Of a stretch of 36,970 bases of DNA, positions 25,457 through 33,819 are shown in pieces. A program made the translations under genes and the position numbers. Every line of letters starts with the position of its first letter. Position 1 is the stretch's first letter. Under the pieces are notes generated by a model. That model did not search any database. It was not told the DNA's origin and saw only the letters and a program-made list of their open reading frames with translations. The DNA comes from Lewinellaceae bacterium (GTDB taxonomy: Bacteria; Bacteroidota; Bacteroidia; Chitinophagales; Saprospiraceae): contig CANJPT010000036.1 in the NCBI GenBank assembly GCA_947476195.1, positions 1 through 36,970 on the forward strand, in the 5' to 3' direction.

Positions 25457-27352
25457 TTACTTGTTTAACACTGGCAGAATCACACCAGAAGCTCCCAATT
25501 GATTCTGGTACATCTGCACCATACAGGGCACAAAATCTTCGTCTTTAGCCTCATAAATATTCACAAATTGCTGTGGATTCCGGTCTGCGAGCGGAAACCA
25601 ACTGCTTTGCACCTGAATCATGAGTTTATGGCCAGGTAGAAACGTGTGCGACACGTCAGGCAAAGAAAACTTCACATTTGTGAGCATATTCGGTTCAAAA
25701 GCCTTCGGATTTTCAAAACTTTCACGGAATCGTCCCCGAAAGATCTCACCACGCACCAACATTTGATACCCGCCCATCGGGACGCCATTTTCTTCCCCTT
25801 TTAAGGTATCCGGGTATACGTCGATCAATTTCACGACAAAATCGGCATCTGATGTGCTGATGCTCGTCCAAAGATCGGCCACAACAGGGCCAGTAACGGT
25901 GATGGGCGCTGCGAGCACCTCTGTTTGATATACCAAAACATCAGGACGCCGTGCGGCAAAACGTTGATCATCGCACATGTATTCGCGGGTGCGACCAAGG
26001 TGTACGTTTTCCGTATAGGGCACGGGTTTGGCCGGATCGCTGACGTACTGCTCAAAACCTTTTTCACCTGCGCGCAACGGCTGCGGAGGCACTTCGGATA
26101 ACTTACCTTTAGCTTGGAAATAGAACTTTTTCTGCTCGGTATTTTTTGGAGGCCAGGTATCGTAAGACCTCCATTGATTACTGCCCGTTTCAAAAACATA
26201 AGCTTCTGGTAATTCCATTTTGCCATTGTCTCTGAGGTAGTATTCAAAGAATTTAAATTCAATTTCGCGTTGGTAAAAAGCACTGGTTTTTGATCCAAAC
26301 ACGACGTTGCCCAATCGTTCTCCGCTGCCACGTGCCCAGCCGCCGTGCACCCAGGGGCCCATGACGAGGGTATTGGCATGGGAGGCTGGATTCTGGCTTT
26401 CAATTGCTTTGTACGTATTCCAGGCGCCCCAGCAATCTTCTGCATCAAACAACCCACCCACCGTCATCACTGCCGGAAGCACATTCTTCAGGTGTGGTCG
26501 AGGATTACGGGCTTTCCACCAGGCGTCGTAGTTTGGGTGCGACATGAGGTCGTTCCAGAAGGGGATCTTGCCCATTCCATATTTCGTAGCAAAATTGCGC
26601 AAAGCACCCGTACGAAGGTAAAAATCATAATTATCAGGGGTATTCCAATCACCGAAGCCCGCCTGGCCTTCGGTGGTAGGTTGAGGCCGGGCTTTCCCAA
26701 AACCAGAATAGAAAGAAAAGCCGTCCATGATCATAAATGCACCATTGTGGTGAAAGTCATCGCCAATAAACCAATCCGTTACCGGAGCTTGAGGTGACAC
26801 AGCTTTGATGGCCGGATGACCTGCCAAAATTGCCATGGTAGAGTAAAAACCCGGGTAAGAGATGCCCATAACACCCACGCGCCCATTATTATTGGCCACA
26901 TTTTTAATAAGCCAGTCTACGGCATCATACGTATCTGAAGCTTCATCCACCTGTTTTTTCCCTTTTGGAGAAGGATCATCAGCAGGGATAAAAGGCCGAA
27001 CATCCACAAATTCGCCTTCGCTCATGTAGCGCCCACGCACATCCTGAAAAACAAAAATATACCCTGCCCGTGCAAGACTCATGTTTTGAAACCCGGTTGT
27101 AAAGGAACCCACTCCATAAGGCGAGCAGGAGTATGGCGTTCGCCGTAAAATGATAGGGTAGTTATTGCCCTGGTCTTTAGGCGTGTAAATGGAGGTAAAC
27201 AACTGCTTGCCATCACGCATGGGAATCATGACTTCCCGCTTGGTAAAGTTATCACGGATGAAGGCTGAATCAAGTTGAAATTGGCTTTGAGCCAACAGTG
27301 GAATAAGGGTGAGGAAGTAAAAAAATAGTGCAGTAGAAAGTTTCATATTCAA
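25457..27352 (-). CDS. CocE/NonD-family (S15-type) hydrolase
   Basis: A 631-aa secreted alpha/beta hydrolase with a signal peptide (FFYFLTLIPLLAQS). The triad is visible: Ser165 in GISYPG, Asp303 in GGLFDAEDCWG and His336 in GPWVHGGWARG. Strand/loop motifs MIPMRDGKQLFTSIYTPKD and RRTPYSCSPYG are typical of the X-Pro dipeptidyl-peptidase / cocaine-esterase / alpha-amino-acid ester hydrolase group. The C-terminal jelly-roll domain (ITVTGPVVADLWTSISTSDADFVVKL, FLPGHKLMIQVQSSWFP) is present. It cleaves amide or ester bonds of small acyl or peptidyl substrates; the true one is not known. First gene of a two-gene unit with the GH95-like gene. Confidence 0.9.
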   Translation of the reverse strand: MNMKLSTALFFYFLTLIPLLAQSQFQLDSAFIRDNFTKREVMIPMRDGKQLFTSIYTPKDQGNNYPIILRRTPYSCSPYGVGSFTTGFQNMSLARAGYIFVFQDVRGRYMSEGEFVDVRPFIPADDPSPKGKKQVDEASDTYDAVDWLIKNVANNNGRVGVMGISYPGFYSTMAILAGHPAIKAVSPQAPVTDWFIGDDFHHNGAFMIMDGFSFYSGFGKARPQPTTEGQAGFGDWNTPDNYDFYLRTGALRNFATKYGMGKIPFWNDLMSHPNYDAWWKARNPRPHLKNVLPAVMTVGGLFDAEDCWGAWNTYKAIESQNPASHANTLVMGPWVHGGWARGSGERLGNVVFGSKTSAFYQREIEFKFFEYYLRDNGKMELPEAYVFETGSNQWRSYDTWPPKNTEQKKFYFQAKGKLSEVPPQPLRAGEKGFEQYVSDPAKPVPYTENVHLGRTREYMCDDQRFAARRPDVLVYQTEVLAAPITVTGPVVADLWTSISTSDADFVVKLIDVYPDTLKGEENGVPMGGYQMLVRGEIFRGRFRESFENPKAFEPNMLTNVKFSLPDVSHTFLPGHKLMIQVQSSWFPLADRNPQQFVNIYEAKDEDFVPCMVQMYQNQLGASGVILPVLNK

Positions 27353-27572
27353 ATTAGGCTGGGTGTAACATTACAGCCGCTCAAAAGTCTGACAAGTGTT
27401 TGGAAGTTTCATTAAAGAAACCTAAACATTCATCGTTAGAATTGGACTGTCCATCTTTTTTGACTATCGAAAAGCAACCTCTTTGATCAAACCGTTGTCT
27501 ATCCAATTATTCAGACATGCCACTTTCAACTTGATGTAAGTTTCTATCACCCTACAAATATTTTCCTGGTAT

Positions 27573-27941
27573 ATGAAAACACAATTCGTCTCCGCATTAT
27601 TTTTTTCATTGATTTTCAATCAATTACAAGCATCCAATTCATACTTTGCATCTTATTCGCCCTTCGAGGTCCTGAAAACGGGCATGAATGCAACTAAAAG
27701 TAACGGGGAAGATCCGGCAGACCTCAAAATCGTTTTTTCGCAAAATCGAATCTGGCTCTTAGCGGATGAAATGCCCATGAAATGTCTGAAAACCCAAATC
27801 AAAAATGAGGAAGGGAAAATCGTCTTTGAAAAATATTTTACCTCAAAATATTCCGAGTGGTTTTTAAACATTGAAGCATTGCCAAAAGGCAAGTACACTT
27901 TATATCTGGGTTCTGATCGGGTCGAAAAGTTTAAAAAGTAA
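27573..27941 (+). CDS. Small secreted protein of unknown function
   Basis: A 122-aa protein with a signal peptide (FVSALFFSLIFNQLQAS). The mature part is a small beta-sandwich-like sequence ending in FLNIEALPKGKYTLYLGSDRVEKFKK. The 'LPxGxYxLxL' ending recalls small Bacteroidota secreted domains of the DUF3244 kind and T9SS-like tails, but similarity is too weak to name a family. A strong terminator follows 40 bp downstream. Confidence 0.6.
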   Translation: MKTQFVSALFFSLIFNQLQASNSYFASYSPFEVLKTGMNATKSNGEDPADLKIVFSQNRIWLLADEMPMKCLKTQIKNEEGKIVFEKYFTSKYSEWFLNIEALPKGKYTLYLGSDRVEKFKK

Positions 27942-27965
27942 CTTACCATAGTTAGCCAATGGCAT

Positions 27966-27973
27966 TACATTTG
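27966..27973 (+). promoter_or_regulatory. -7-like element directly upstream of a terminator
   Basis: TACATTTG matches TAnnTTTG but only 8 bp separate it from the hairpin at 27982. If used, it would give a transcript of about 40 nt. It could also be a chance match. Confidence 0.3.
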
Positions 27974-27981
27974 CCCCCAAG

Positions 27982-28016
27982 GCGGCTTCCGAAACGTTCG
28001 GAGGCCGCTTTTTTTT
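27982..28016 (+). terminator. Intrinsic terminator
   Basis: A 12-bp stem GCGGCTTCCGAA / TTCGGAGGCCGC with one G-U pair and a 3-nt loop (ACG), followed by eight T (28009-28016). It serves the small secreted-protein gene. Confidence 0.9.
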
Positions 28017-28017
28017 G

Positions 28018-28391
28018 AGCGCATAGGGGCTCATTGGCTTATTCGCTGAGATCAAGGGCTGAAGAACCTGTGACGAGCACTTGTAACTCCGGCAAGTTAT
28101 CTTGCGTTAGTGTAAGGGTTGTTTAAATGCTTGTAATACGTTGGGCTTCATCAATCACCACAAAGGTCTTGCTGCCAATGAGCGAGGCCAATCTAGCCAA
28201 AGAGGCTTTTTGAAGTACTTGAATAGTCTCCGGGTCATCGCGCCATTGAGCCAGCGGTTTTGTGGAGGGAAAAGATTGTTCAACTGACGGGCAAGTGTGG
28301 TTTTGCCTACCTGGCTCTGGCTAAGAATCAGAATGGTTTTACCCATAAAAAGGCGTTGTCGCAGTGCCTGTTCTAATGTTCTCTGTAACAT
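28018..28391 (-). pseudogene. Remnant of an AAA ATPase gene (DUF4143-type)
   Basis: Reading the minus strand from ATG 28391: MLQRTLEQALRQRLFMGKT, then the P-loop SQSQVGKTTLARQL. Near 28258-28270 the frame shifts by one; the next frame reads DDPETIQVLQKASLARLASL, then KTFVVIDEAQRI (Walker B), a TAA stop (28123-28125), QDNLPELQVLVTGSSALDLS, and a second TAA (28039-28041) followed by ANEPL. The order and motifs are those of the widespread two-domain ATPases that carry a C-terminal DUF4143 domain. The gene has a frameshift, two stops and no C-terminal half, so it is dead. The preserved part ends at the neighbouring terminator. Confidence 0.88.
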
Positions 28392-28442
28392 AACCTGAAA
28401 ATTCAAATTGAAAAGTGCCTTTTTAAAAAATTTGATTTAAAA

Positions 28443-29606
28443 ATGTTTGCCCATTTAAGCGCATTTATCCAACATCCGACCGCCAGATCTATTGGATGGG
28501 TCTTTTCCCTGCAAGGGGTTCTCTTTGGAACCTGGGCTGCACTTATACCTTTTATTAAACATAAATTTAGCCTGGACGAGGCAGAATTAGGGCTGCTACT
28601 GCTCTCTTTGCAAGGGGGCGTGTTGCTTATGAACCCATTTTCCGTGCCTATTTTACACCGTTTAGGCGCACCTGTTGCAGCATTAGTTTCTGTGGCTGCC
28701 GCCGCCGCTTTCTTCACTTTGCCCATGATCGCACCAACTATATGGTTGCTGGCCATGGCTTTGTTTGCTGCAGGTGCTGGTTTTTCTTCTGCCAATGTTG
28801 CCATGAACACCTGCGCAATGGTTCTTGAAGAACGGGACAAAATCCGTATCATGTCCACTTGTCATGCCCTTTGGTCTACAGGGGCTATGGCTGGATCTGC
28901 ATTGGGCGGGACTTTCACTGGATTGGGTGTTTTACCCGCCCTTTGGTCGGGTGGTGTCTCATTTTTGGTAATAATCGCGATCATTGCACAGAAAAACCAT
29001 CTGCTCCCTTTAGAAAAAAGCGACAAACACGAACGTGCTGCTCAAAGTGGTCAAAAGTTCGCCTGGCCCAGTACAGGACTTTGGCTGATCATTTTCCTGA
29101 GTCTTTGCATCAATGTTACGGAAGGTACGATGGCTGACTGGTCGGCAGTGTTTATGCGGGAGGTCGTAATCAGTCCTGAATTTGCCGTAGGCTGGGGCTT
29201 TGCGGCGTATGCTTTTTGCATGGCCACTGGGCGCTTTATGGGGGATGCACTGATTGCACGATTGGGTGCTGCGAGGGTCCTGAGAATGGGTGGTGCGGTG
29301 GCTGCAGTTGGAATGTTTCTGCTGGCACTTTTACCATGGATGCCTTTTGCCATGTTCTGGTTTGCGATGGTGGGAGCCGGAGTTGCTTTAGGTGCTCCGG
29401 TATTGTATGCGGCAGCAGCCCGGGCGCCGGGCATGGCCCAGGGTGCCGGACTGGCTACGATGAATACTTTTGCTATGGTAGGATTTTTTGGAGGCCCTGT
29501 CTTGATTGGCTTTTTAGCAAAGCTTTTAAGTTTGCCTATCGCTTTTGCCGTAGTAGGTGCTTTAGCTTTGTGGTGGGCCTGGCAGGCAAAAGAGATACAG
29601 AAGTGA
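28443..29606 (+). CDS. Major facilitator superfamily transporter (YbjJ-like)
   Basis: A 387-aa inner-membrane protein with about 12 hydrophobic helices. The first loop pattern WAALIPFIKHKFSLDEAELGLLLL, followed by the ANVAMNTCAMVLE helix and STCHALWSTGAMAGSALGG, resembles the YbjJ subgroup of MFS permeases. The second half begins GLWLIIFLSLCINVTEGTMADWSAVFMRE, also typical. The substrate is unknown. No partner genes are adjacent: a dead ATPase gene lies upstream and a GWxTD gene downstream. Confidence 0.85.
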   Translation: MFAHLSAFIQHPTARSIGWVFSLQGVLFGTWAALIPFIKHKFSLDEAELGLLLLSLQGGVLLMNPFSVPILHRLGAPVAALVSVAAAAAFFTLPMIAPTIWLLAMALFAAGAGFSSANVAMNTCAMVLEERDKIRIMSTCHALWSTGAMAGSALGGTFTGLGVLPALWSGGVSFLVIIAIIAQKNHLLPLEKSDKHERAAQSGQKFAWPSTGLWLIIFLSLCINVTEGTMADWSAVFMREVVISPEFAVGWGFAAYAFCMATGRFMGDALIARLGAARVLRMGGAVAAVGMFLLALLPWMPFAMFWFAMVGAGVALGAPVLYAAAARAPGMAQGAGLATMNTFAMVGFFGGPVLIGFLAKLLSLPIAFAVVGALALWWAWQAKEIQK

Positions 29607-29690
29607 TGCTTTTTAAAAAAAGTGATACGGCAGAAATCAGCAACCTGACTATTGCCAAAAATTGTTTCCCTAATACCAGCCCAAATCCCT

Positions 29691-29698
29691 TACATTTG
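29691..29698 (+). promoter_or_regulatory. -7 promoter element of the GWxTD gene
   Basis: TACATTTG fits TAnnTTTG, 127 bp before the ATG at 29826, implying a leader of about 120 nt. The -33 box is unclear. Confidence 0.45.
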
Positions 29699-29825
29699 AA
29701 TAATACTTGGAGGACCTTGTTTTCGTCCGGTTTTTAAACCAGTTCCGTGCGCTTCGTTCATCGTTTTTACCCGCCAAAGCCTTACGCGCAGGCGGACATT
29801 GTTCATCGTAAAATAAGACAAGTCT

Positions 29826-31295
29826 ATGAAAAACAAATCCTTACGTGTTTTACTCGCAGTCTTGATACTGACGGTATGTATGCAAAATGCCCATGCACTC
29901 GACATTGGCGTCTCCTTTGCCGCCTATAATACCCCTGATGGAAAGCCCTATGTGGAAGTGAATATTGAGATCGCAGCAGTTTCTATTTTGTATAAAAAAG
30001 TGGACGGAGAGAAACTTCAGGCTGGCGCAGAAATCTTGATTATGATCAAAAATGGGGGCGAAGTGGTGGCTTTTGAAAAGTATAACCTCCAAAGTCCGCT
30101 GGTGGATATGCAGCAAAGCCTGATCGACGTAAAACGCATACCCGTGCCGCAAGGAGATTATGAGTTAGAAGTCGCCATCCAGGATTTAAATGCCCCAGAG
30201 AATAAAGATAGCTACCGATCCCCGGTCAGCGTTCATTTCACTGACAAACTCTATCTCACGGAAGCGCAATTGCTACGCAGTTTTAAGCGCGATGAGGCCG
30301 AAAGTCCTTTTTCCAAAAACGGCTATTACATGGAGCCTTTGCCTTTTAGCTTTTACGATCGTAATATCAAGCGCCTTGCATTCTATGCGGAAATATATCA
30401 TTCGAATAAAACCATCCAAGATGCCGACTATCTGCTGCGGTATTTCATCGAACAGGATAACGGGAATGGAGTAAAAAACCTCATTTCCACAGGAAGCCAA
30501 CGCAAAAAGCCAACAGACATCGATGCATTGCTCGTACAGATGGACATCAGCAAGCTCGAAAGTGGTAATTACATCCTCACCGTAGAAGCCCGAAACGCTG
30601 CCAATGAATTACTTGCCTCCCGGGTACTGAGCTTCCAACGAAGTAATCCTTTGCTGCAATTTGATGAAAGCAATATCACCGATGAATTGTTGGCCCAACA
30701 ATTTACTCAAAAACTCGATGAAAAGGAGTTGAAATACACCCTGGCTGCTCTATCCCCAATCGTTGTGGGCGATGATGCCGAGATCTTGAACAATGTGAAC
30801 CGCGACAAAGACCTTAAGAACAAACGCTATTTTATTTTTCGGCATTTTGTACAACAGGATCCCAACAATCCTGAAGGCGCCTACAAAAAGTACATGGCAC
30901 TCGCCAATGGGGTGCATGAGAAATTCAAAAGTGGATTCCGATATGGATTTGAAACGGACCGTGGTCGTGCGTACCTGCGTTTCGGCGCACCAGATGACCT
31001 GGTTCATATCGAAGATGAACCAGGAGCCTCTCCATACGAGATCTGGATTTATTACAACTTCCCGGTGACCAACCAGACCAACGTCAAATTTCTCTTTTAC
31101 AACCCTTCACTTGCAGGGGATGATTACATCACGCTTCATTCCACAGCCAGAGGTGAGATCCAAGACCCAAAATGGGAACGCAAACTTTACAACCGAAACT
31201 TGACTGAGTATACTGACGGTGACAATTACAACGATGCCACTGGTGTGAAAGCCAACCTTGGTCGGCATGCCCGCGAGTATTTTACGGATTTTTAG
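29826..31295 (+). CDS. GWxTD domain-containing secreted protein
   Basis: A 489-aa protein with a signal peptide (VLLAVLILTVCMQNAHA). The C-terminal part (about 335-470) is a GWxTD domain: the signature is GFETD (374-378, Phe replacing Trp), followed by RGRAYLRFGAPDD and SPYEIWIYYNF with KFLFYNPS. The N-terminal half is beta-rich and unassigned. GWxTD proteins are widespread in Bacteroidota and related phyla and have no settled function; they are thought to be periplasmic or surface proteins. A bidirectional terminator lies about 50 bp downstream. Confidence 0.85.
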   Translation: MKNKSLRVLLAVLILTVCMQNAHALDIGVSFAAYNTPDGKPYVEVNIEIAAVSILYKKVDGEKLQAGAEILIMIKNGGEVVAFEKYNLQSPLVDMQQSLIDVKRIPVPQGDYELEVAIQDLNAPENKDSYRSPVSVHFTDKLYLTEAQLLRSFKRDEAESPFSKNGYYMEPLPFSFYDRNIKRLAFYAEIYHSNKTIQDADYLLRYFIEQDNGNGVKNLISTGSQRKKPTDIDALLVQMDISKLESGNYILTVEARNAANELLASRVLSFQRSNPLLQFDESNITDELLAQQFTQKLDEKELKYTLAALSPIVVGDDAEILNNVNRDKDLKNKRYFIFRHFVQQDPNNPEGAYKKYMALANGVHEKFKSGFRYGFETDRGRAYLRFGAPDDLVHIEDEPGASPYEIWIYYNFPVTNQTNVKFLFYNPSLAGDDYITLHSTARGEIQDPKWERKLYNRNLTEYTDGDNYNDATGVKANLGRHAREYFTDF

Positions 31296-31297
31296 GG

Positions 31298-31318
31298 GTG
31301 CACGGTAGACGATGCACG
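31298..31318 (-). repeat. Three inverted heptamers, partner of the 31418 array
   Basis: On the minus strand this reads CGTGCAT, CGTCTAC, CGTGCAC: three heptamers of the same type as the array at 31418-31522, in the opposite orientation. It begins 2 bp after the GWxTD stop codon. Confidence 0.8.
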
Positions 31319-31346
31319 GATTTAGGTGGATGGTATGGATGGAGAA

Positions 31347-31398
31347 AAATAAAACAGGTTGACTTTTCCGACAATGGAAAAGTCAACCTGTTTTATTT
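31347..31398. terminator. 23-bp bidirectional terminator
   Basis: A perfect 23-bp inverted repeat (31347-31369 and 31376-31398, core CAGGTTGACTTTTCC) with a 6-nt loop GACAAT. The stem ends in A-rich/T-rich arms, giving TTTTATTT on both strands. It sits between the convergent GWxTD gene and the 31521-31961 gene. Confidence 0.88.
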
Positions 31399-31417
31399 CA
31401 AGGTAAAATTTAAGCAT

Positions 31418-31522
31418 CGTATACCGTGCATCGTATACCGTGCACCGTATACCGTGCATCGTATACCGTGCATCGTATACCGTGCATCGTAAGCCGTGCA
31501 CCGTAAGCCGTATACCGTCCTC
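31418..31522 (+). repeat. Array of 15 CGTnnnn heptamers
   Basis: Fifteen contiguous 7-mers, all beginning CGT: mainly CGTATAC alternating with CGTGCAT or CGTGCAC, then CGTAAGC variants, and a last CGTCCTC that overlaps the stop codon of the minus-strand gene by 2 nt. Seen as 14-mers, the unit is ATCGTATACCGTGC. Point variants are concentrated at the gene-proximal end. Confidence 0.93.
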
Positions 31523-31961
31523 AGTTCCGATCCTCCTTAGCGTCCTCACGCCGTCCGATATATTCCTGCCAGACGGTTTGATAGTCGTATGTAAGATAAA
31601 TCTCGGTGTCAAATGCGCCCCAGGCACCATTTTCGAGTGCGAGGTTGAGGCGCCGTATCGCCCCTGCGGGAACACTCAATGTGATAATATGGCCAAGCCC
31701 CATGGCCAGGGTCCAGGATACTACCCGAACGTCCTGAGGTGGGAAGATGTCCCAAAATCCTTGAGCTTCCAGGATCCGGCGTATTTCTGGAAGGTTCTTG
31801 TTTTGTTGATGCTTGAGAATGACCGTTACTAATACACTGTCGGCCCCAATAACAGCTGGTGGGGTAGTAGAAGGCCCTTCAGGAGCAGTAGGTTGTTGGG
31901 CTAAGCCCATTTGAGCAAAGACCAGCAGTATCGAAACGAGCAACAAAGTTTTCTTCAACAT
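31521..31961 (-). CDS. Small secreted protein of unknown function
   Basis: A 146-aa protein with a signal peptide (LLLVSILLVFAQMGLAQ), a short Pro/Thr-rich segment, and a folded part with VLVTVILKHQQNKNLPEIRRIL and VVSWTLAMGLGHIITLSVPAGAIRRLNLALENGAWGAFDTEIYLTYDY. No family was recognised. The stop codon is touched by a heptamer repeat array, so the C-terminal end may be where the repeat expanded. A -7 element (TATCTTTG, minus strand, 31982-31989) lies 20 bp upstream of the ATG. Confidence 0.72.
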   Translation of the reverse strand: MLKKTLLLVSILLVFAQMGLAQQPTAPEGPSTTPPAVIGADSVLVTVILKHQQNKNLPEIRRILEAQGFWDIFPPQDVRVVSWTLAMGLGHIITLSVPAGAIRRLNLALENGAWGAFDTEIYLTYDYQTVWQEYIGRREDAKEDRN

Positions 31962-31981
31962 TCCTATATAAATTAAGTCCG

Positions 31982-31989
31982 CAAAGATA
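31982..31989 (-). promoter_or_regulatory. -7 promoter element of the 31521-31961 gene
   Basis: The minus strand reads TATCTTTG, matching TAnnTTTG, 20 bp before the ATG at 31961. No -33 box at the usual distance. Confidence 0.5.
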
Positions 31990-32024
31990 ATCGCTGCTCG
32001 TTCACTTTTGATTTTTCAATAGAA

Positions 32025-32055
32025 CTTGCAAAAACTGATTTTGAAACTACATTTG
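32025..32055 (+). promoter_or_regulatory. Promoter of the POT transporter gene
   Basis: CTTG (32025-32028), 19-bp spacer, TACATTTG (32048-32055). Box sequence and spacing fit the Bacteroidota promoter. The start codon is 91 bp downstream. Confidence 0.65.
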
Positions 32056-32146
32056 CCCAGTCATTGGTCATTGGAAAAAAAACTAATCCCCAAAATACAT
32101 CCTCAAAATTTAAATATTCACGGTCTAAAAACTCACCTATCTTCCC

Positions 32147-33787
32147 ATGTTCAAAAATCATCCAACCGGCCTACCCTACCTTTTCCTCACTGAATTATGG
32201 GAACGTTTCGGGTATTACCTCATGATCGGGATTTTTCTCCTCTACATGACCGATTCGGAACACGGGGGACTTGCCATGTCACGCAGCCAGGGATCTGACA
32301 TTTTTGGCACCTTTATCGCCCTGGTATATGTGACCCCGTTTATTGGTGGGTTATTGGCTGATAAACTCCTGGGCTACCGACGAAGTATCATATTAGGCGG
32401 CATCATGATGGGCATCGGTTATCTGATGCTTGCCCTATCGAACAGCCTAACCACCTTTTACGCTTCCTTGTTCGTGATGATTTTGGGCAATGGCTTTTTT
32501 AAACCCAATATCTCTGTCCTACTCGGAAACCTGTACAACGAAGACCGTTATAGAGCCTTGAAAGATACCGGCTATAATATATTCTACATGGGCATCAATA
32601 TTGGCGCCTTTGTCTGCAATTTCTTCGCCGCCTGGCTTCGGCACAATATTGGATGGGGTGCAGCATTTGCCGCTGCGGGGATAGGAATGTTCATCGGGGT
32701 AATCGTATTCAGCATCGGCTCAAAGCACTATGCCCATGCCGATGTGCGTCAACCAGCCGTGGAAGGCGAAATGGGTGTAGGCAGGATGCTTTCTTCCGTG
32801 CTCTTGCCAGCGATTGTTACAGGCATTGCCGGCTGGATGATTCCCGGCAATATTTTCGGGACGGACTCTACGGATGCCTTCCTATTTGGCAGCCTCCCGG
32901 TTATTGCCTTTTATCTCTGGACTTATTTTCAGGCTTCGGCAGAGGACAAACCGCGCATCAAAGTATTGCTTTCGATTTACGCGGTGGTGATCGTTTTCTG
33001 GGCAGTTTTCAAACAAAACGGTACGGCACTCACCACTTGGGCTGAATATTACACGGATCGACAAATGCCCGCCTGGGTAGCCGCGCCAGCCGAAAGTCTC
33101 AAAATGGCGCAGATCGTGAACATGAATGAAGCCTCCTACCCTCAATATGACGCTCAATTCCGCAAAGCAACCGACGCCAGTGGCCAGGTCATAAAAATCA
33201 ACACGTTCAATCCATATTTCCTAAATGTACCGGAAGCAGAACGACCGCCTGTCGGACAGAATGTATCCCTGGTGTCTACCGAGATCTATCAGTCCATCAA
33301 TCCATTTTTTGTAATCCTACTTACCCCAATCGTCATCTGGTTTTTTGCGTTTCTCCGACGACGGGGAAAAGAGCCAACCACACCGGCTAAGATCGGCTGG
33401 GGTTTGATCATTTCTGCGCTCAGCACACTCGTCACCGTTTGGGCCGTGTATGCCTGCCACAACGGCGTGGAGAAATCCTCCGCCTGGTGGATCATTGCCA
33501 CTTACGGTGTGATCACGGCTGGAGAGCTGTTTTTGAGCCCGATGGGCCTGTCTATGGTCTCCAAAATGGCCCCGCGTCACATCACCGGCCTGATGATGGG
33601 CGGCTGGCAACTGGCAACCTCTCTGGGCAATAAATTAAGTGGCGTATTGGCTACAATGTGGGATAAATATGATGACAAAACTAACTTTTTTTTGGTTAAT
33701 TTTGTGCTGCTATCCAGCTCAGCCTTAGCCCTGTTTGCGATGTTGAACTGGCTTAACAGGGTTTTCAAAGAAAAGGGGCTTAGCTAA
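32147..33787 (+). CDS. POT/PTR2-family peptide transporter
   Basis: A 546-aa inner-membrane proton-coupled oligopeptide transporter. The first helix carries the proton-coupling motif ELWERFGYYLMIGIFLLYM, then GGLLADKLLGYRRSIILGG (from about residue 67) and the PTR2 signature FFKPNISVLLGNLY. A second PTR2 signature-like segment and SAWWIIATYGVITAGELFLSPMGLSMVSKMAP with TGLMMGGWQLATSLGN close the protein. A long extracytoplasmic insert (about residues 300-385) lies between helices, as in many Bacteroidota members. It imports di- and tripeptides, fitting the secreted peptidase/hydrolase setting. A 43-aa membrane protein follows 32 bp downstream. Confidence 0.93.
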   Translation: MFKNHPTGLPYLFLTELWERFGYYLMIGIFLLYMTDSEHGGLAMSRSQGSDIFGTFIALVYVTPFIGGLLADKLLGYRRSIILGGIMMGIGYLMLALSNSLTTFYASLFVMILGNGFFKPNISVLLGNLYNEDRYRALKDTGYNIFYMGINIGAFVCNFFAAWLRHNIGWGAAFAAAGIGMFIGVIVFSIGSKHYAHADVRQPAVEGEMGVGRMLSSVLLPAIVTGIAGWMIPGNIFGTDSTDAFLFGSLPVIAFYLWTYFQASAEDKPRIKVLLSIYAVVIVFWAVFKQNGTALTTWAEYYTDRQMPAWVAAPAESLKMAQIVNMNEASYPQYDAQFRKATDASGQVIKINTFNPYFLNVPEAERPPVGQNVSLVSTEIYQSINPFFVILLTPIVIWFFAFLRRRGKEPTTPAKIGWGLIISALSTLVTVWAVYACHNGVEKSSAWWIIATYGVITAGELFLSPMGLSMVSKMAPRHITGLMMGGWQLATSLGNKLSGVLATMWDKYDDKTNFFLVNFVLLSSSALALFAMLNWLNRVFKEKGLS

Positions 33788-33819
33788 AGTATTTTCAAAC
33801 CAACAAATTCTCCTATATT

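Noticed and set aside
23159-29606. Polysaccharide utilisation locus
   Set aside because: GH95-like and CocE-type enzymes are present, but no SusC/SusD-like pair or sensor is in the window.
31416-31520. Possible CRISPR array
   Set aside because: The repeats are contiguous 7/14-mers with no spacers, and no cas genes are nearby.
31298-31832. Plus-strand frames across the heptamer array (IVYRAPYTVHRIPCIVYRAS and similar)
   Set aside because: The peptide is only the translation of the 7-bp repeat and runs through a terminator hairpin; it overlaps a better-supported minus-strand gene.
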